Part shown: one piece after another, positions 30,769-39,165 of the stretch
How the letters are laid out: each line of letters starts with the position of its first letter
Numbering within the stretch: the stretch's first letter is position 1
Assembly (NCBI GenBank): GCA_937948705.1
Contig: CALECF010000097.1
Span: forward strand, 1 to 40,743
DNA length: 40,743 bases
Direction of reading: 5' to 3'
Source: an uncultured Anaerosolibacter sp.
GTDB lineage: Bacteria; Bacillota_A; Clostridia; Peptostreptococcales; Thermotaleaceae
Notes under the pieces: model-generated
Databases searched by the model: none
What the model was told of the DNA's origin: nothing
The model's input: only the letters and a program-made list of their open reading frames with translations
Program-made: the position numbers and the translations under genes

Positions 30769-31608
30769 ATGAGAATAGACAAAATGACATTGAACACAGT
30801 GGGGAAAGAAGGGAATGCGAATCGTATGAATGAGGTACAAAGAGCAACATTGGCATATTGTTTAAGTCGGTACGATTATTCTGGGGCATATGATTTGTTG
30901 AAGGATAGCCACGAGGGACTCCATAGCATTGTTAGTATTTTAGATGGTTGTAGATATGCAATCAATTTCGATTTCAAAACAGCCTTTGAGGCAGTTCGTC
31001 CCTTAAGAAAACATATAAACGTAGATGCATATATGGATCAGTGGATTGATGGTGTTGAGGATTTGGCTCATGGCGTACCTGATATGATTTTTTCTGAGTT
31101 GTTAGAGAACACGAGAATGCAATTACATAATGAGCAATATATAGATTTTGTGAGCAGAATATACCGTCTCAAAGAGGCGATTCTAAAGTACATCTTTATT
31201 CGATTTCATATTCAAAAAAGCAAAATTTCATTTTCGTCTGAGGTCTTATCAAAACAATCTATACTGAAAATATTAAGAAAGAAGTACAAGGTGTTTAATC
31301 CCAATCTAAGCTATGCCATTACAGCGTATCTTCAAAAGTATCAAGATCATGATTGGAAATGCAATGAAATAATCCATATCCTAAGCAGTGATAAAATGAA
31401 TGCGCTTATGGATCTTAGAAATGCCTCCATAGCAGGTCATGGTTTTAAGGGAATAAGCCGAAAGGATGTTATGACTATTTATGGGAGCACGGATCAAATT
31501 ATGGACGATTATATGAAAATACTAACTAAAATTGAAGTTCACGTGGAACGCAATAAATACGATCGATTGAATGATTATCTGTTGGAGATGATACCGACAA
31601 ACAATTAG
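30769..31608 (+). CDS. HEPN-like protein, CARF-less Csm6/TIGR02710 relative
   Basis: The 279-residue product (260 if ATG 30826 is the real start) resembles the helical C-terminal half of Csm6/TIGR02710 CRISPR ancillary RNases. The linker YDYSGAYDLLK (35-45), the helix DFVSRIYRLKEAILKYIF (126-143) and the motif LRNASIAGHGFKGIS (216-230) are visible. In the last, Arg217 and His224 match the HEPN RNase signature R-x(4-6)-H. No CARF Rossmann domain and no CRISPR array or cas gene is present. The likely activity is RNA cleavage, or the domain may be used for binding. Both are inference. No good ribosome site precedes ATG 30769, while AAGGGA before 30826 is possible. It is divergent from the asparaginase gene. 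Confidence 0.65.
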   Translation: MRIDKMTLNTVGKEGNANRMNEVQRATLAYCLSRYDYSGAYDLLKDSHEGLHSIVSILDGCRYAINFDFKTAFEAVRPLRKHINVDAYMDQWIDGVEDLAHGVPDMIFSELLENTRMQLHNEQYIDFVSRIYRLKEAILKYIFIRFHIQKSKISFSSEVLSKQSILKILRKKYKVFNPNLSYAITAYLQKYQDHDWKCNEIIHILSSDKMNALMDLRNASIAGHGFKGISRKDVMTIYGSTDQIMDDYMKILTKIEVHVERNKYDRLNDYLLEMIPTNN

Positions 31609-31611
31609 GAA

Positions 31612-31640
31612 TTGTTGTTAAGGAAGATAAGTGGTAAAAT
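31612..31640 (+). promoter_or_regulatory. Promoter of lepB
   Basis: TTGTTG (31612-31617) and TAAAAT (31635-31640) have 17-base spacing, with the start site about 31 bases before ATG 31678. It lies just after the HEPN-like gene. Confidence 0.5.
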
Positions 31641-31677
31641 AGAGGACATAGTGAGTTTTATAATGGAGGGGTAACCT

Positions 31678-32208
31678 ATGAGGAAAGAAATTATAGAATG
31701 GCTTAAAACCATTGCTATCGCTGTAGCAATTGCATTAGTGATAACAAACTTTATCGCAAGACCCACTTTGGTTAAAGGATATTCCATGTATCCTACTTTG
31801 GATCAGTATGACTATCTGATCATCAACAAGATACCATATATCATTCACGAGCCAGAGCGCGGGGATATTGTTGTGTTTAAGTCCCATTTAAAAACCCTTG
31901 AGGGAAGGGAAAAAGATTTAATTAAAAGAATCATTGGTATCCCTGGAGATCATGTTCAAGTAACAGAGGGGAAGGTCCTTGTCAATGAGGATGAATTGGT
32001 GGAAACTTATATTAACGGTGATTATACCCCGGGGGAAGTGGATACCATCGTCCCAGAAGGCATGCTTTTTGTAATGGGGGATAATCGGGAGAATAGCTTA
32101 GATAGCCGGGATGATAGAGTAGGCCCGGTTGAAAAGGAAAGCTTAATGGGAAAAGCATTTGTTCGCTTATATCCTTTTACAAAAATTGGTTTGATGGACG
32201 AGAAATAA
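31678..32208 (+). CDS. lepB: Signal peptidase I
   Basis: This membrane-bound serine protease removes signal peptides from secreted proteins. The 176-residue form, with a single N-terminal membrane helix (about 8-25: WLKTIAIAVAIALVITNFIA), is the usual Gram-positive layout. The catalytic dyad is Ser36 in GYSMYPTL and Lys83 in KDLIKRIIGIPGD. The C-terminal motif MGDNRENSLDSRD is also conserved. ATG 31678 has a good GGAGGGG. A paralogue elsewhere in the genome is likely, since clostridia commonly have several. Confidence 0.95.
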   Translation: MRKEIIEWLKTIAIAVAIALVITNFIARPTLVKGYSMYPTLDQYDYLIINKIPYIIHEPERGDIVVFKSHLKTLEGREKDLIKRIIGIPGDHVQVTEGKVLVNEDELVETYINGDYTPGEVDTIVPEGMLFVMGDNRENSLDSRDDRVGPVEKESLMGKAFVRLYPFTKIGLMDEK

Positions 32209-32424
32209 ACGCAAGCTTTGACTTGATATTTTTACCATATAGGAGTGTATCTCTTTACAGGAAATACAGCAGTAAGTGGGATAAAGTCATTCAAACAGAT
32301 TTTATTGTTTGTCTCTGCAGTGGAGGTTGATTAGGAATTAGGGCATAAAGCTCTTTTTTTTCTGATTATTTTTTCATATATTGCACAAGCTAATAAATGA
32401 AAAAATGAAAGGAGGCAAAACTTT
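32209..32424. other. 216-base gap with weak terminator
   Basis: No gene was found. A CAAACA/TGTTTG hairpin lies near 32292-32313. A short stem AGGGC/GCTCT followed by eight T at 32340-32361 may end lepB transcription or act as a leader terminator for the CBS gene. TTGACT near 32219 has no matching -10. Confidence 0.4.
32340..32361 (+). terminator. Short-stem terminator before CBS gene
   Basis: A 5-bp stem (one G-U pair) is followed by a strong T run. The stem is weak, the U tract is good. Confidence 0.45.
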
Positions 32425-32850
32425 ATGAAAGTAAGAGAATTAATGACAACAAATGTTTCAACGGCAGCTCCAAATACACCCATCGATCAGGTGGCTAAGC
32501 AAATGAGAGACTTAGATGTAGGATGTATTCCAGTATGTGACCAAGATAAGAATGCCTTAGGAATTATTACAGATAGAGACATCGTCATTCGAAGTGTTTC
32601 TGAGGGGAATATGAATGCCAATGCAGGTGAAGTGATGACCAGTGACCCCGTGTATGCGACGCCAGAAATGCATGCTCATGAAGCCGCTGAAATTATGGCA
32701 AAACATAAAATCAGAAGATTGCCTGTTGTAGAAAACGGACGAATTGTAGGGATTTTAGCTATTGGAGACTTAGCAACAGTAAATATTTATATAAATGAGG
32801 CAGGAGATGCATTAAGCAACATATCAAAACCTGGCGCACCCAAAATGTAG
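32425..32850 (+). CDS. Two-CBS-domain protein
   Basis: The 141-residue protein consists of two CBS repeats: residues about 8-60 (MTTNVSTAAPNTPIDQVAKQ and ITDRDIVIRSVSEGN) and 70-125 (VMTSDPVYATPEMHAHEAAE with VGILAIGDLATVN). CBS pairs bind adenosyl compounds such as AMP, ATP or SAM. Stand-alone versions usually regulate partner enzymes or channels, unknown here. ATG 32425 has a strong AAAGGAGG. Its own terminator follows. Confidence 0.93.
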   Translation: MKVRELMTTNVSTAAPNTPIDQVAKQMRDLDVGCIPVCDQDKNALGIITDRDIVIRSVSEGNMNANAGEVMTSDPVYATPEMHAHEAAEIMAKHKIRRLPVVENGRIVGILAIGDLATVNIYINEAGDALSNISKPGAPKM

Positions 32851-32854
32851 TTAG

Positions 32855-32883
32855 AAAAGTTCCTGCTCAAAGCAGGAACTTTT
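32855..32883 (+). terminator. Terminator of CBS gene
   Basis: The 12-bp perfect stem AAAAGTTCCTGC with GCAGGAACTTTT has a five-base loop. Confidence 0.85.
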
Positions 32884-33002
32884 CACATATATAAGGAATT
32901 ATGTTTATATGACAAACAATCACATGGGAGAAAAGCGCAAGTATGGGGTATAATACAATTTATAATTAGAATTCATTATTTCAGTGGGGGGATCAGAAAA
33001 AG

Positions 33003-34661
33003 ATGACAGCAAAGATAAATCTATTATTGAACGAGGAAAAAGAATTTGAGGTCAATGAAGGCACGACCCTAGCAGAACTTAGTCAGGAATTCCAGGGGCA
33101 ATATCCTTCAATGATTGTAGCGGCGAAGGTGAATAATAGGCTCCGAGAGTTAGGATATTCATTACATAAAGATGCAAAGATAGAGTTTATTGATTTAACA
33201 TCAACGGATGGGATGCGTATTTACCAAAGAAGTTTATCCTTTGTTTTTATTCGTGCAGCTATGGAAGTGCTAGCTGGATGTAGGGTTACCGTAGAGCACG
33301 CTTTGAGCAATGGCTTATATTGTGAAATTCACTATAAAGATCCCATTCATGAGGATGATGTAGTCGCCATTGAAGCACGGATGCGAGAAATTATCGAGGA
33401 AGATGTACCTTTCATAAAGAGTAGTGTCCCTGTTGCGGAGGCTAAGGAAATATTTAGAGAACTGGGGTTAGATGCAAAAACAAAGCTCTTAGATTATAGA
33501 GATACACCTGAGGTGAATATTTATAGTTGCGGGTGGTTAAAGGATTATTTCTATGGTTATATGGTACCTAGTACCAAATATCTACAATTGTTCAAATTGA
33601 AGTATTATATGCCAGGTGTAATTATTCAATATCCAGATAAATCAAACCCTGAAGAGATTCCTGTGTTTAAGGAACAGGCTAAATTGTCCTTCGTCTTTCG
33701 AGAGGCTGAACAATGGGGTAAGATTCTCAATGTTGAATATGTGGCGAATCTGAACGATCGAATACGAGATAAAAAGTATCCTGAGTTGATACGAGTAGCA
33801 GAGGCCCTTCATGAAAAAAAGGTAGCTCAAATTGCAGATATGATTTTAGAAAATAAAAAAAGAATCATTTTGATTGCAGGACCCTCCTCATCGGGAAAGA
33901 CAACATTTGCCCAAAGGCTGTCTATTCAGCTGATGGTGAATGGACTAAGGCCAATCTCCTTATCAACGGATGATTATTTTGTAGATAGGACCCATACACC
34001 AAGGGATGAAAAAGGTGATTTCGATTTTGAGTCTATTAAAGCGGTAGATACAGATTTGTTTAACGATCACCTCTCTAGGCTGATCCAAGGGGAGCAGGTT
34101 GACCTTCCAACCTTCAATTTTCACAAAGGGGAAAGAGAGTATCGTGGAAAAACTCTGCAGATAGCTGAAGATCAGCCTATCATTATAGAGGGAATCCATG
34201 GACTAAATGATAAATTGACATTGGATATTCCCCATGACAAGAAATTCAAAATTTATATCAGTGCATTGACACAGCTAAACATTGATGACCATAATAGAAT
34301 TCCCACGACGGATACCCGTTTGATTCGAAGGATTGTAAGGGATAGCAAGTATAGAGGTCATTCGGCGTTGACTACATTACAACTCTGGAATTCTGTGAGG
34401 CGGGGTGAAGAAAGAAATATTTTTCCTTTCCAAGAAGAGGCAGATATCATGTTTAATTCGGCGTTAATCTATGAGCTGGCTGTTCTAAAAAAACATGCAG
34501 AACCTTTGTTGATGGAGATAAGCAAGCGTGAAAAGGAGTTTTCAGAGGCAACAAGGCTGCTTAAGTTTTTAAGTTATTTCTTATCCTTAGAGGACGAGCA
34601 TGTGGTTCCTCAAACGTCGATTATTAAGGAATTTATAGGTGGAAGCTCTTTTGAAGAGTAG
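33003..34661 (+). CDS. TGS-domain nucleoside kinase (uridine-kinase-like)
   Basis: The 552-residue protein starts with a TGS domain (about 1-65). A region resembling the second additional domain of threonyl-tRNA synthetase follows (about 70-230: VEHALSNGLYCEIHY, EARMREIIEED). It ends with a uridine/phosphoribulokinase-like P-loop kinase (about 285-500). Walker A is GPSSSGKTT (about 293), and the kinase also shows LSTDDYFVDR, DFDFESIKAVD and EGIHGLND. Proteins of this architecture occur in many Firmicutes and Thermotogae and are annotated as nucleoside kinases. The true substrate is uncertain. The TGS-ThrRS-like half suggests a regulatory or RNA-sensing role, which is inference. ATG 33003 follows GGGGGGAT. 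Confidence 0.92.
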   Translation: MTAKINLLLNEEKEFEVNEGTTLAELSQEFQGQYPSMIVAAKVNNRLRELGYSLHKDAKIEFIDLTSTDGMRIYQRSLSFVFIRAAMEVLAGCRVTVEHALSNGLYCEIHYKDPIHEDDVVAIEARMREIIEEDVPFIKSSVPVAEAKEIFRELGLDAKTKLLDYRDTPEVNIYSCGWLKDYFYGYMVPSTKYLQLFKLKYYMPGVIIQYPDKSNPEEIPVFKEQAKLSFVFREAEQWGKILNVEYVANLNDRIRDKKYPELIRVAEALHEKKVAQIADMILENKKRIILIAGPSSSGKTTFAQRLSIQLMVNGLRPISLSTDDYFVDRTHTPRDEKGDFDFESIKAVDTDLFNDHLSRLIQGEQVDLPTFNFHKGEREYRGKTLQIAEDQPIIIEGIHGLNDKLTLDIPHDKKFKIYISALTQLNIDDHNRIPTTDTRLIRRIVRDSKYRGHSALTTLQLWNSVRRGEERNIFPFQEEADIMFNSALIYELAVLKKHAEPLLMEISKREKEFSEATRLLKFLSYFLSLEDEHVVPQTSIIKEFIGGSSFEE

Positions 34662-34722
34662 GAAGTGTAGAAAAGTGGAAATGCATATTACAAAATATTA
34701 AGAAAGTTGTGTGGATGATCTA

Positions 34723-34751
34723 TTGACTTCAGTTTCCGGATGCTTTAAAGT
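34723..34751 (+). promoter_or_regulatory. Promoter of glutaminase gene
   Basis: TTGACT (34723-34728) and TAAAGT (34746-34751) have a 17-base spacing. The predicted start is near 34758, about 30 bases before the ATG. Confidence 0.5.
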
Positions 34752-34787
34752 AAGAATTGCACTGGAATCAGAAAGGTGGGTACATCT

Positions 34788-35705
34788 ATGCAACTTTTGT
34801 TATCTGAATTGGTATCTAAAAATAGGCACTGGACCAGCTTTGGTCATGTGGCCACATATATCCCGGAACTTAAAAATGCAGATCAGAATGCGCTAGGTAT
34901 TGCTGTTGTAGATACGGGTGGCAATATATATAAGGCAGGAGACTATGATACAAAATTTACAATTCAAAGTGTTTCAAAGCCCATTACTTTGATGCTTGCG
35001 TTGATGGATTGTGGTTCAGAATATGTATTTGAGAAGGTTGGGATGGAGCCAACGGGGGATCCCTTTAATTCCATGAGAAAACTCGAAACCATTAATCCAT
35101 CTAGGCCGTTAAATCCCATGATTAACGCAGGGGCAATCGCGGTGGCTTCTTTAATTAAGGGGAATGGCAATCAAGAAAAGATGGATAGAATCCTAGGCCT
35201 TTTTAGAAAATTAGCCAAGAATCCTTTATTAAGTATAAATGAAGATGTTTATCAGTCCGAGAAGAAAACGGGAGATCGAAATCGGGCCATGGCCTATTTT
35301 CTAAGGGATGTCGGTGTGATTGAAGGGAACGTGGAAGAAATCTTAGATTTATATTTTATGCAGTGTTCCATTGAAGTGACCTGTGAGGATGTAGCCCATA
35401 TGGGAATGTTTCTTGCAAATCATGGATGTATCCAGGAGACAGGAGAACAATATGTTCCAAAGCATATTACCCAAATCGCCAAGACCTTTATGGTCACCTG
35501 TGGGATGTATGATGCATCAGGAGAGTTTGCTATTCAGGTAGGTGTTCCGGCAAAAAGTGGCGTAGGTGGCGGCATCATGGGCGCCGTGCCAAATAGAATG
35601 GGTATTGGCGTGGTGGGACCCGCTTTGGATAAAAAGGGAAATAGTATTGCAGGGGTAAAAATGTTACATGACTTATCAAAAGAGTTGAACTTGAGTATTT
35701 TTTAA
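34788..35705 (+). CDS. glsA: Glutaminase A
   Basis: This enzyme hydrolyses glutamine to glutamate and ammonia. The 305-residue serine-dependent glutaminase has the beta-lactamase-like Ser61-x-x-Lys64 in IQSVSKPI. Other family markers are NPMINAGAIAV, the Tyr- and Asn-containing region KKTGDRNRAMAYFL, MVTCGMYDASGEFA and VPAKSGVGGGIM. ATG 34788 follows AAAGGTGG. An upstream GTG at 34776 is next to that site. With the asparaginase gene 4 kb away the region encodes two amide-hydrolysing enzymes, but they are not cotranscribed. Confidence 0.94.
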   Translation: MQLLLSELVSKNRHWTSFGHVATYIPELKNADQNALGIAVVDTGGNIYKAGDYDTKFTIQSVSKPITLMLALMDCGSEYVFEKVGMEPTGDPFNSMRKLETINPSRPLNPMINAGAIAVASLIKGNGNQEKMDRILGLFRKLAKNPLLSINEDVYQSEKKTGDRNRAMAYFLRDVGVIEGNVEEILDLYFMQCSIEVTCEDVAHMGMFLANHGCIQETGEQYVPKHITQIAKTFMVTCGMYDASGEFAIQVGVPAKSGVGGGIMGAVPNRMGIGVVGPALDKKGNSIAGVKMLHDLSKELNLSIF

Positions 35706-35734
35706 AAGATTCCTTCTGAAGGAGTCTTTTTTTT
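35704..35734 (+). terminator. Terminator of glsA
   Basis: The stem AAAAGATTCCTT with AAGGAGTCTTTT (one G-U pair) is followed by a run of T. Confidence 0.85.
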
Positions 35735-35877
35735 ATCTGCTGGAAATTATACAATTTTCTATATATGGGGTGTGAAGATGGGATTTGTTCTTTGCAAGAA
35801 GGATAAAGTAAAGAGGTTATACTATTGAATAGAACTTTTGTGATATAAATAAAAATTTTGAATAGAGGGTAGATGTG

Positions 35878-36336
35878 ATGAATAAAGTATACTATGTCGA
35901 TGATAGAAATAAAAAAATTGAATTATGCTTATCTCATCAGATGAAAGAAGAGAAATATGATGGTTGCATCGTCATTTTATTCAAGGAGGAACAGTTGCTC
36001 ATGGCGTACCATCCAAAGAGAAAGGGATGGGAGTTCCCTGGAGGGAAGATTGAGCCAGGTGAATCCATTGTGGACTGTGCCATAAGGGAAACCTACGAAG
36101 AAACTGGGGCGACCACTAGAAAACTCATCTTAATAGGTAAATTTATCGTTACAACGAGTGAAAAAACCATTACGTCAGCCATATTCTATGGGGAGGCAGA
36201 AGCCATACATCCCCTGCCAAAGCATAGTGAAATGAAGATGGTAGAGGTGTTTGATAGATTGCCCTTAAACATATCCTTCGATGATGATGTTTATAAATTG
36301 GCTTTATCCTATGTTAGGGCTAGAAAAATCCGTTAA
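35878..36336 (+). CDS. Nudix hydrolase (YtkD-like)
   Basis: The 152-residue Nudix enzyme has the box GGKIEPGE with RETYEETG (about 59-81), preceded by KGWEFPGG, which is the usual MutT/YtkD approach to the box. Similar proteins in Bacillus (YtkD) clean damaged nucleotides or trim RNA 5' triphosphates in stress and spores. The match to YtkD is suggested by size and by the N-terminal extension (VYYVDDRNKKIELCLS). ATG 35878 is favoured over GTG 35875. An extended -10 (TGATATAAA) lies at 35841-35849. The nitroreductase gene follows after 27 bases. Confidence 0.88.
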   Translation: MNKVYYVDDRNKKIELCLSHQMKEEKYDGCIVILFKEEQLLMAYHPKRKGWEFPGGKIEPGESIVDCAIRETYEETGATTRKLILIGKFIVTTSEKTITSAIFYGEAEAIHPLPKHSEMKMVEVFDRLPLNISFDDDVYKLALSYVRARKIR

Positions 36337-36363
36337 AAAATTGAGACCTAAGGGGTGAAAGAT

Positions 36364-37212
36364 ATGAATATCGTTGAAATTCTTAGAAATAGGGGTTCAG
36401 TACGAAACTTTGATAAAAGGGAAGTACCCCATGATCGATTGATTCGATTGGTGGATGCAGGGAATACAACGATACCTTTGTACAAGGATATCGACTTACA
36501 ATTTAGATTGATCTATCAGGGGAATACATATGCTAAGAAAATACATGGCCTTGCCGGTTATTTCGGGATCTTATTTGATGCACCCCACTATATTGCTTGT
36601 ATTTCCGAAAAAAAAGAAGGATTTTTAGAAAATCTAGGATATCGCATGGAACAGCTCATGATCAAAGCCCAGGAGGAAAAGGTTGGTACTTGCTGGACGG
36701 AGGTGTTCCATTATCATGATAAGTTGAAGGAAACTTTAAATATTCATGATGAGACCAAAGTGATCCTCGCAGTAACACCGATTGGTTATGAAAAAGAAAA
36801 TTTTGCAGATAAAATGATAAAACAGGTAGAACATCAAGGAATACCAAGAAAAGCGACAGATGAACTCATATGGGGCATAGAATGGAATAAGGAACAATCA
36901 AGAAAATCGGCTGAGGTATATAAAAAAATTATTGAAGTAGCTCGTTTAGCACCATCCTGGGTAAATCAGCAGCCCTGGAAATTTATACTACATGATGAGA
37001 GCCTTGTCCTGTGTGTCAAAAAAGAGTCCGTTGGGGGTCTTTTATCTATCAATATGAATAGAATTGATGGAGGAATTATTATGCTCTATTTGCAGCTGAC
37101 GGCAGCCCATGAAGGAATTCGAGGAGCATGGAAAAAGATACCCTATTCAGCAGGTCTTGGCATAAGCGTCCCAGAAAAATATGAGATTTTAAGCGTATTC
37201 AAGCCACTCTAA
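36364..37212 (+). CDS. TM1586-type nitroreductase-like flavoprotein
   Basis: The 282-residue protein belongs to the putative TM nitroreductase group (PF14512), in which one chain contains two nitroreductase-like halves and so folds like the usual dimer. The first half begins NIVEILRNRGSVRNFDKREV. The second begins VARLAPSWVNQQPWKFILHD, the FMN-binding pattern. An FMN-dependent redox role is expected, and the physiological substrate is unknown. ATG 36364 follows AAGGGGTGA. GTG 36355 lies within that site. It is probably cotranscribed with the upstream Nudix gene. Confidence 0.87.
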   Translation: MNIVEILRNRGSVRNFDKREVPHDRLIRLVDAGNTTIPLYKDIDLQFRLIYQGNTYAKKIHGLAGYFGILFDAPHYIACISEKKEGFLENLGYRMEQLMIKAQEEKVGTCWTEVFHYHDKLKETLNIHDETKVILAVTPIGYEKENFADKMIKQVEHQGIPRKATDELIWGIEWNKEQSRKSAEVYKKIIEVARLAPSWVNQQPWKFILHDESLVLCVKKESVGGLLSINMNRIDGGIIMLYLQLTAAHEGIRGAWKKIPYSAGLGISVPEKYEILSVFKPL

Positions 37213-37257
37213 ACCTAAAAATGGATATTATTCAGATACTTCATGATAGATTGACTA

Positions 37258-37266
37258 TGGTACAAT
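37258..37266 (+). promoter_or_regulatory. Extended -10 before MASE3 phosphatase gene
   Basis: TGGTACAAT is an extended -10 (TGn then TACAAT). Transcription would start near 37273, about 74 bases before the ATG. No good -35 is visible. Confidence 0.4.
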
Positions 37267-37346
37267 AGGAGGGAGAAGAAACGAATAATTTTCAAGATCA
37301 TGAAGGATTATGACGTTTCATGTAGAAAATTTAAACAACGAAGATA

Positions 37347-39038
37347 ATGGAAACGGAGTTGAATCCTTTGTTAAGTATTAAGGAGAACAAAAAATCTATT
37401 GATTTAAGATATATTTGTTTAGCCCTCATCTTCCTAGGCTCTTTGCTTTTATTCCAAACAATAGGGGTACTAGAAGTATTTATTTACAGTGTAATTGGCA
37501 ATGTTACATTTCTAACCTATCACATTATATTGGAATTTCTTAGCATCGTTATTTGCTTTGCATCCTTTATCATTACCTATTATACGTACCACAAAAACCG
37601 TCGATTAAGACTCCTAATCTATTCATCTGTCTTTTTTATCGTTGGATGGTTGGATTTCTTTCATACCATGGGGTACAATGGCATGCCCATGTTCTTTACA
37701 GAAAGTTCTATACCAAAGGCAACCACCTTTTGGATTATAGGACGATTGGTGTTTTCCATAGGACTATTGGCTGCTGGATTGGTTCGTTATGATTATACAG
37801 TCACTTTTCGAAGAGCCTATGTTCTAGGGGGAAGCATTGCTTTTGCAGCAATCGCCTCCTATGTGGTGACCTTTCATTTAGATAGTTTCCCGCCTTTATT
37901 TATAGAAGGTCAAGGACTAACAAAACTTAAGGTAGATTTGGAGTATTTTATACTAGTTGTTTTTGCAATTGCATCGATGTTATATATTCGAGACTACCAT
38001 TTGACAAAGGAACGAATTTTTGCATTGGTGGGAGCTGGACTAATGCTTAGTGCCTTCGCTGAAGCAGCATTTACTTTATATAGGAGTATTTATGATACCT
38101 ATAATATGTTGGGTCATATATATAAGATCGCAGGTATGTACCTTATCAGCAGGGGTATATTCATTTACAATTTAGACAAGCCTTATATGGAATTGAGCAA
38201 TGCAAAGAAAAAGATGAAGCTTTATGCAGAAAATCTTGAAAAAATCGTGGAGCGAAGAACTGCAGAGGTTCAAAACATAAATTTGAAGATGATTCAGGAC
38301 TTAGAATATGCAAGAAAAATCCAAGAATCTATGCTGCCACCAAAGGAATTAAATATCTATGGTACTCAGTTTATATCAGAGTATATTCCTTGCGAAAGGT
38401 TAAGTGGTGATTTTTATGGTATTTATGTTGTTGATGAAGAAAATTTAGGAATGTATATTGCCGACGTAGCAGGACACGGTGTTTCAGCTGCGATGATGAC
38501 GGTAGTGGCAGATCAAATCATCAAACCAACGAGTACCCAAGTCCGTTTACTGAATGATTTGGCTCCTCATAAAACTTTGAATCATTTTTACAAGGAGTTT
38601 AATAAATCTGAGTTTCCCATAGAAATGCATGTGGTTATGTTCCATGCTATTTATAACACAAAATCCCGTGTGTTATCTTATTGCAGCGGCGGGATTAATG
38701 TGTTGCCGATTCTTGTTAGAAAAAGTGGAGAGATCATCACCCTTAGTGAGAGTATAGGTTTCCCTATTTGTCGTTTCGGAGATTTTTTTACGCCTGACTA
38801 TGAAAAAGCTGAAATTCAATTGGAAAAAGGTGATCGGGTAATCTTTTATACCGATGGACTAGCAGAAAATTTTAAGAACAATACTTTGATAGAACGAGAA
38901 GATCTGATTCGTATCCTTCTGATGAACCAAGCTATGGATTTGAAAGCATTGAATCAGGAAATTCTGAGTGAGATTAAAAAAATTGCTTCGGGCTTGGTCT
39001 ATGATGACGACATTACGTACTTCATTATGGAGGCTTAA
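37347..39038 (+). CDS. MASE3-SpoIIE membrane phosphatase
   Basis: The 563-residue protein begins with a MASE3-type sensor of eight or so membrane helices (about 20-280; GWLDFFHTMGYNGMPMFF is the typical MASE3 stretch). A coiled coil follows (about 285-330, LYAENLEKIVERRTAEVQNI), then a PP2C-like SpoIIE phosphatase domain (about 335-563). Metal-binding Asp residues are seen in LSGDFYGIY, IADVAGHGVSAAM, FYTDGLAE and DDDITYF. Such proteins dephosphorylate STAS-type anti-sigma antagonists in partner-switching pathways. The input signal is unknown. The start ATG 37347 has a poor ribosome site. Its target could be the orphan STAS protein at 10929, but nothing in the sequence ties them. Confidence 0.9.
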   Translation: METELNPLLSIKENKKSIDLRYICLALIFLGSLLLFQTIGVLEVFIYSVIGNVTFLTYHIILEFLSIVICFASFIITYYTYHKNRRLRLLIYSSVFFIVGWLDFFHTMGYNGMPMFFTESSIPKATTFWIIGRLVFSIGLLAAGLVRYDYTVTFRRAYVLGGSIAFAAIASYVVTFHLDSFPPLFIEGQGLTKLKVDLEYFILVVFAIASMLYIRDYHLTKERIFALVGAGLMLSAFAEAAFTLYRSIYDTYNMLGHIYKIAGMYLISRGIFIYNLDKPYMELSNAKKKMKLYAENLEKIVERRTAEVQNINLKMIQDLEYARKIQESMLPPKELNIYGTQFISEYIPCERLSGDFYGIYVVDEENLGMYIADVAGHGVSAAMMTVVADQIIKPTSTQVRLLNDLAPHKTLNHFYKEFNKSEFPIEMHVVMFHAIYNTKSRVLSYCSGGINVLPILVRKSGEIITLSESIGFPICRFGDFFTPDYEKAEIQLEKGDRVIFYTDGLAENFKNNTLIEREDLIRILLMNQAMDLKALNQEILSEIKKIASGLVYDDDITYFIMEA

Positions 39039-39066
39039 GAAAGAAAAATGATAGTTTTTAAGGATT

Positions 39067-39095
39067 TTGACAAGGATGAAAAAAAAGTATATAAT
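39067..39095 (+). promoter_or_regulatory. Consensus sigma-A promoter of ArsR-like gene
   Basis: TTGACA (39067-39072) and TATAAT (39090-39095), both perfect, have exactly 17 bases between. The start would be near 39102. A dyad TTGTTA (39104-39109) and TAACAA (39118-39123) sits right at the start site and could be an operator. Confidence 0.85.
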
Positions 39096-39165
39096 AAATA
39101 CAATTGTTACAATATGTTAACAACTTTGCGAAACCGCTCATTTCTAATAGAATAGAGGAGATTAT

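Noticed and set aside
30769..31608. HEPN-like gene as part of a CRISPR type III locus
   Set aside because: No repeats with regular spacers and no cas10, csm or cmr genes are present anywhere in the window.
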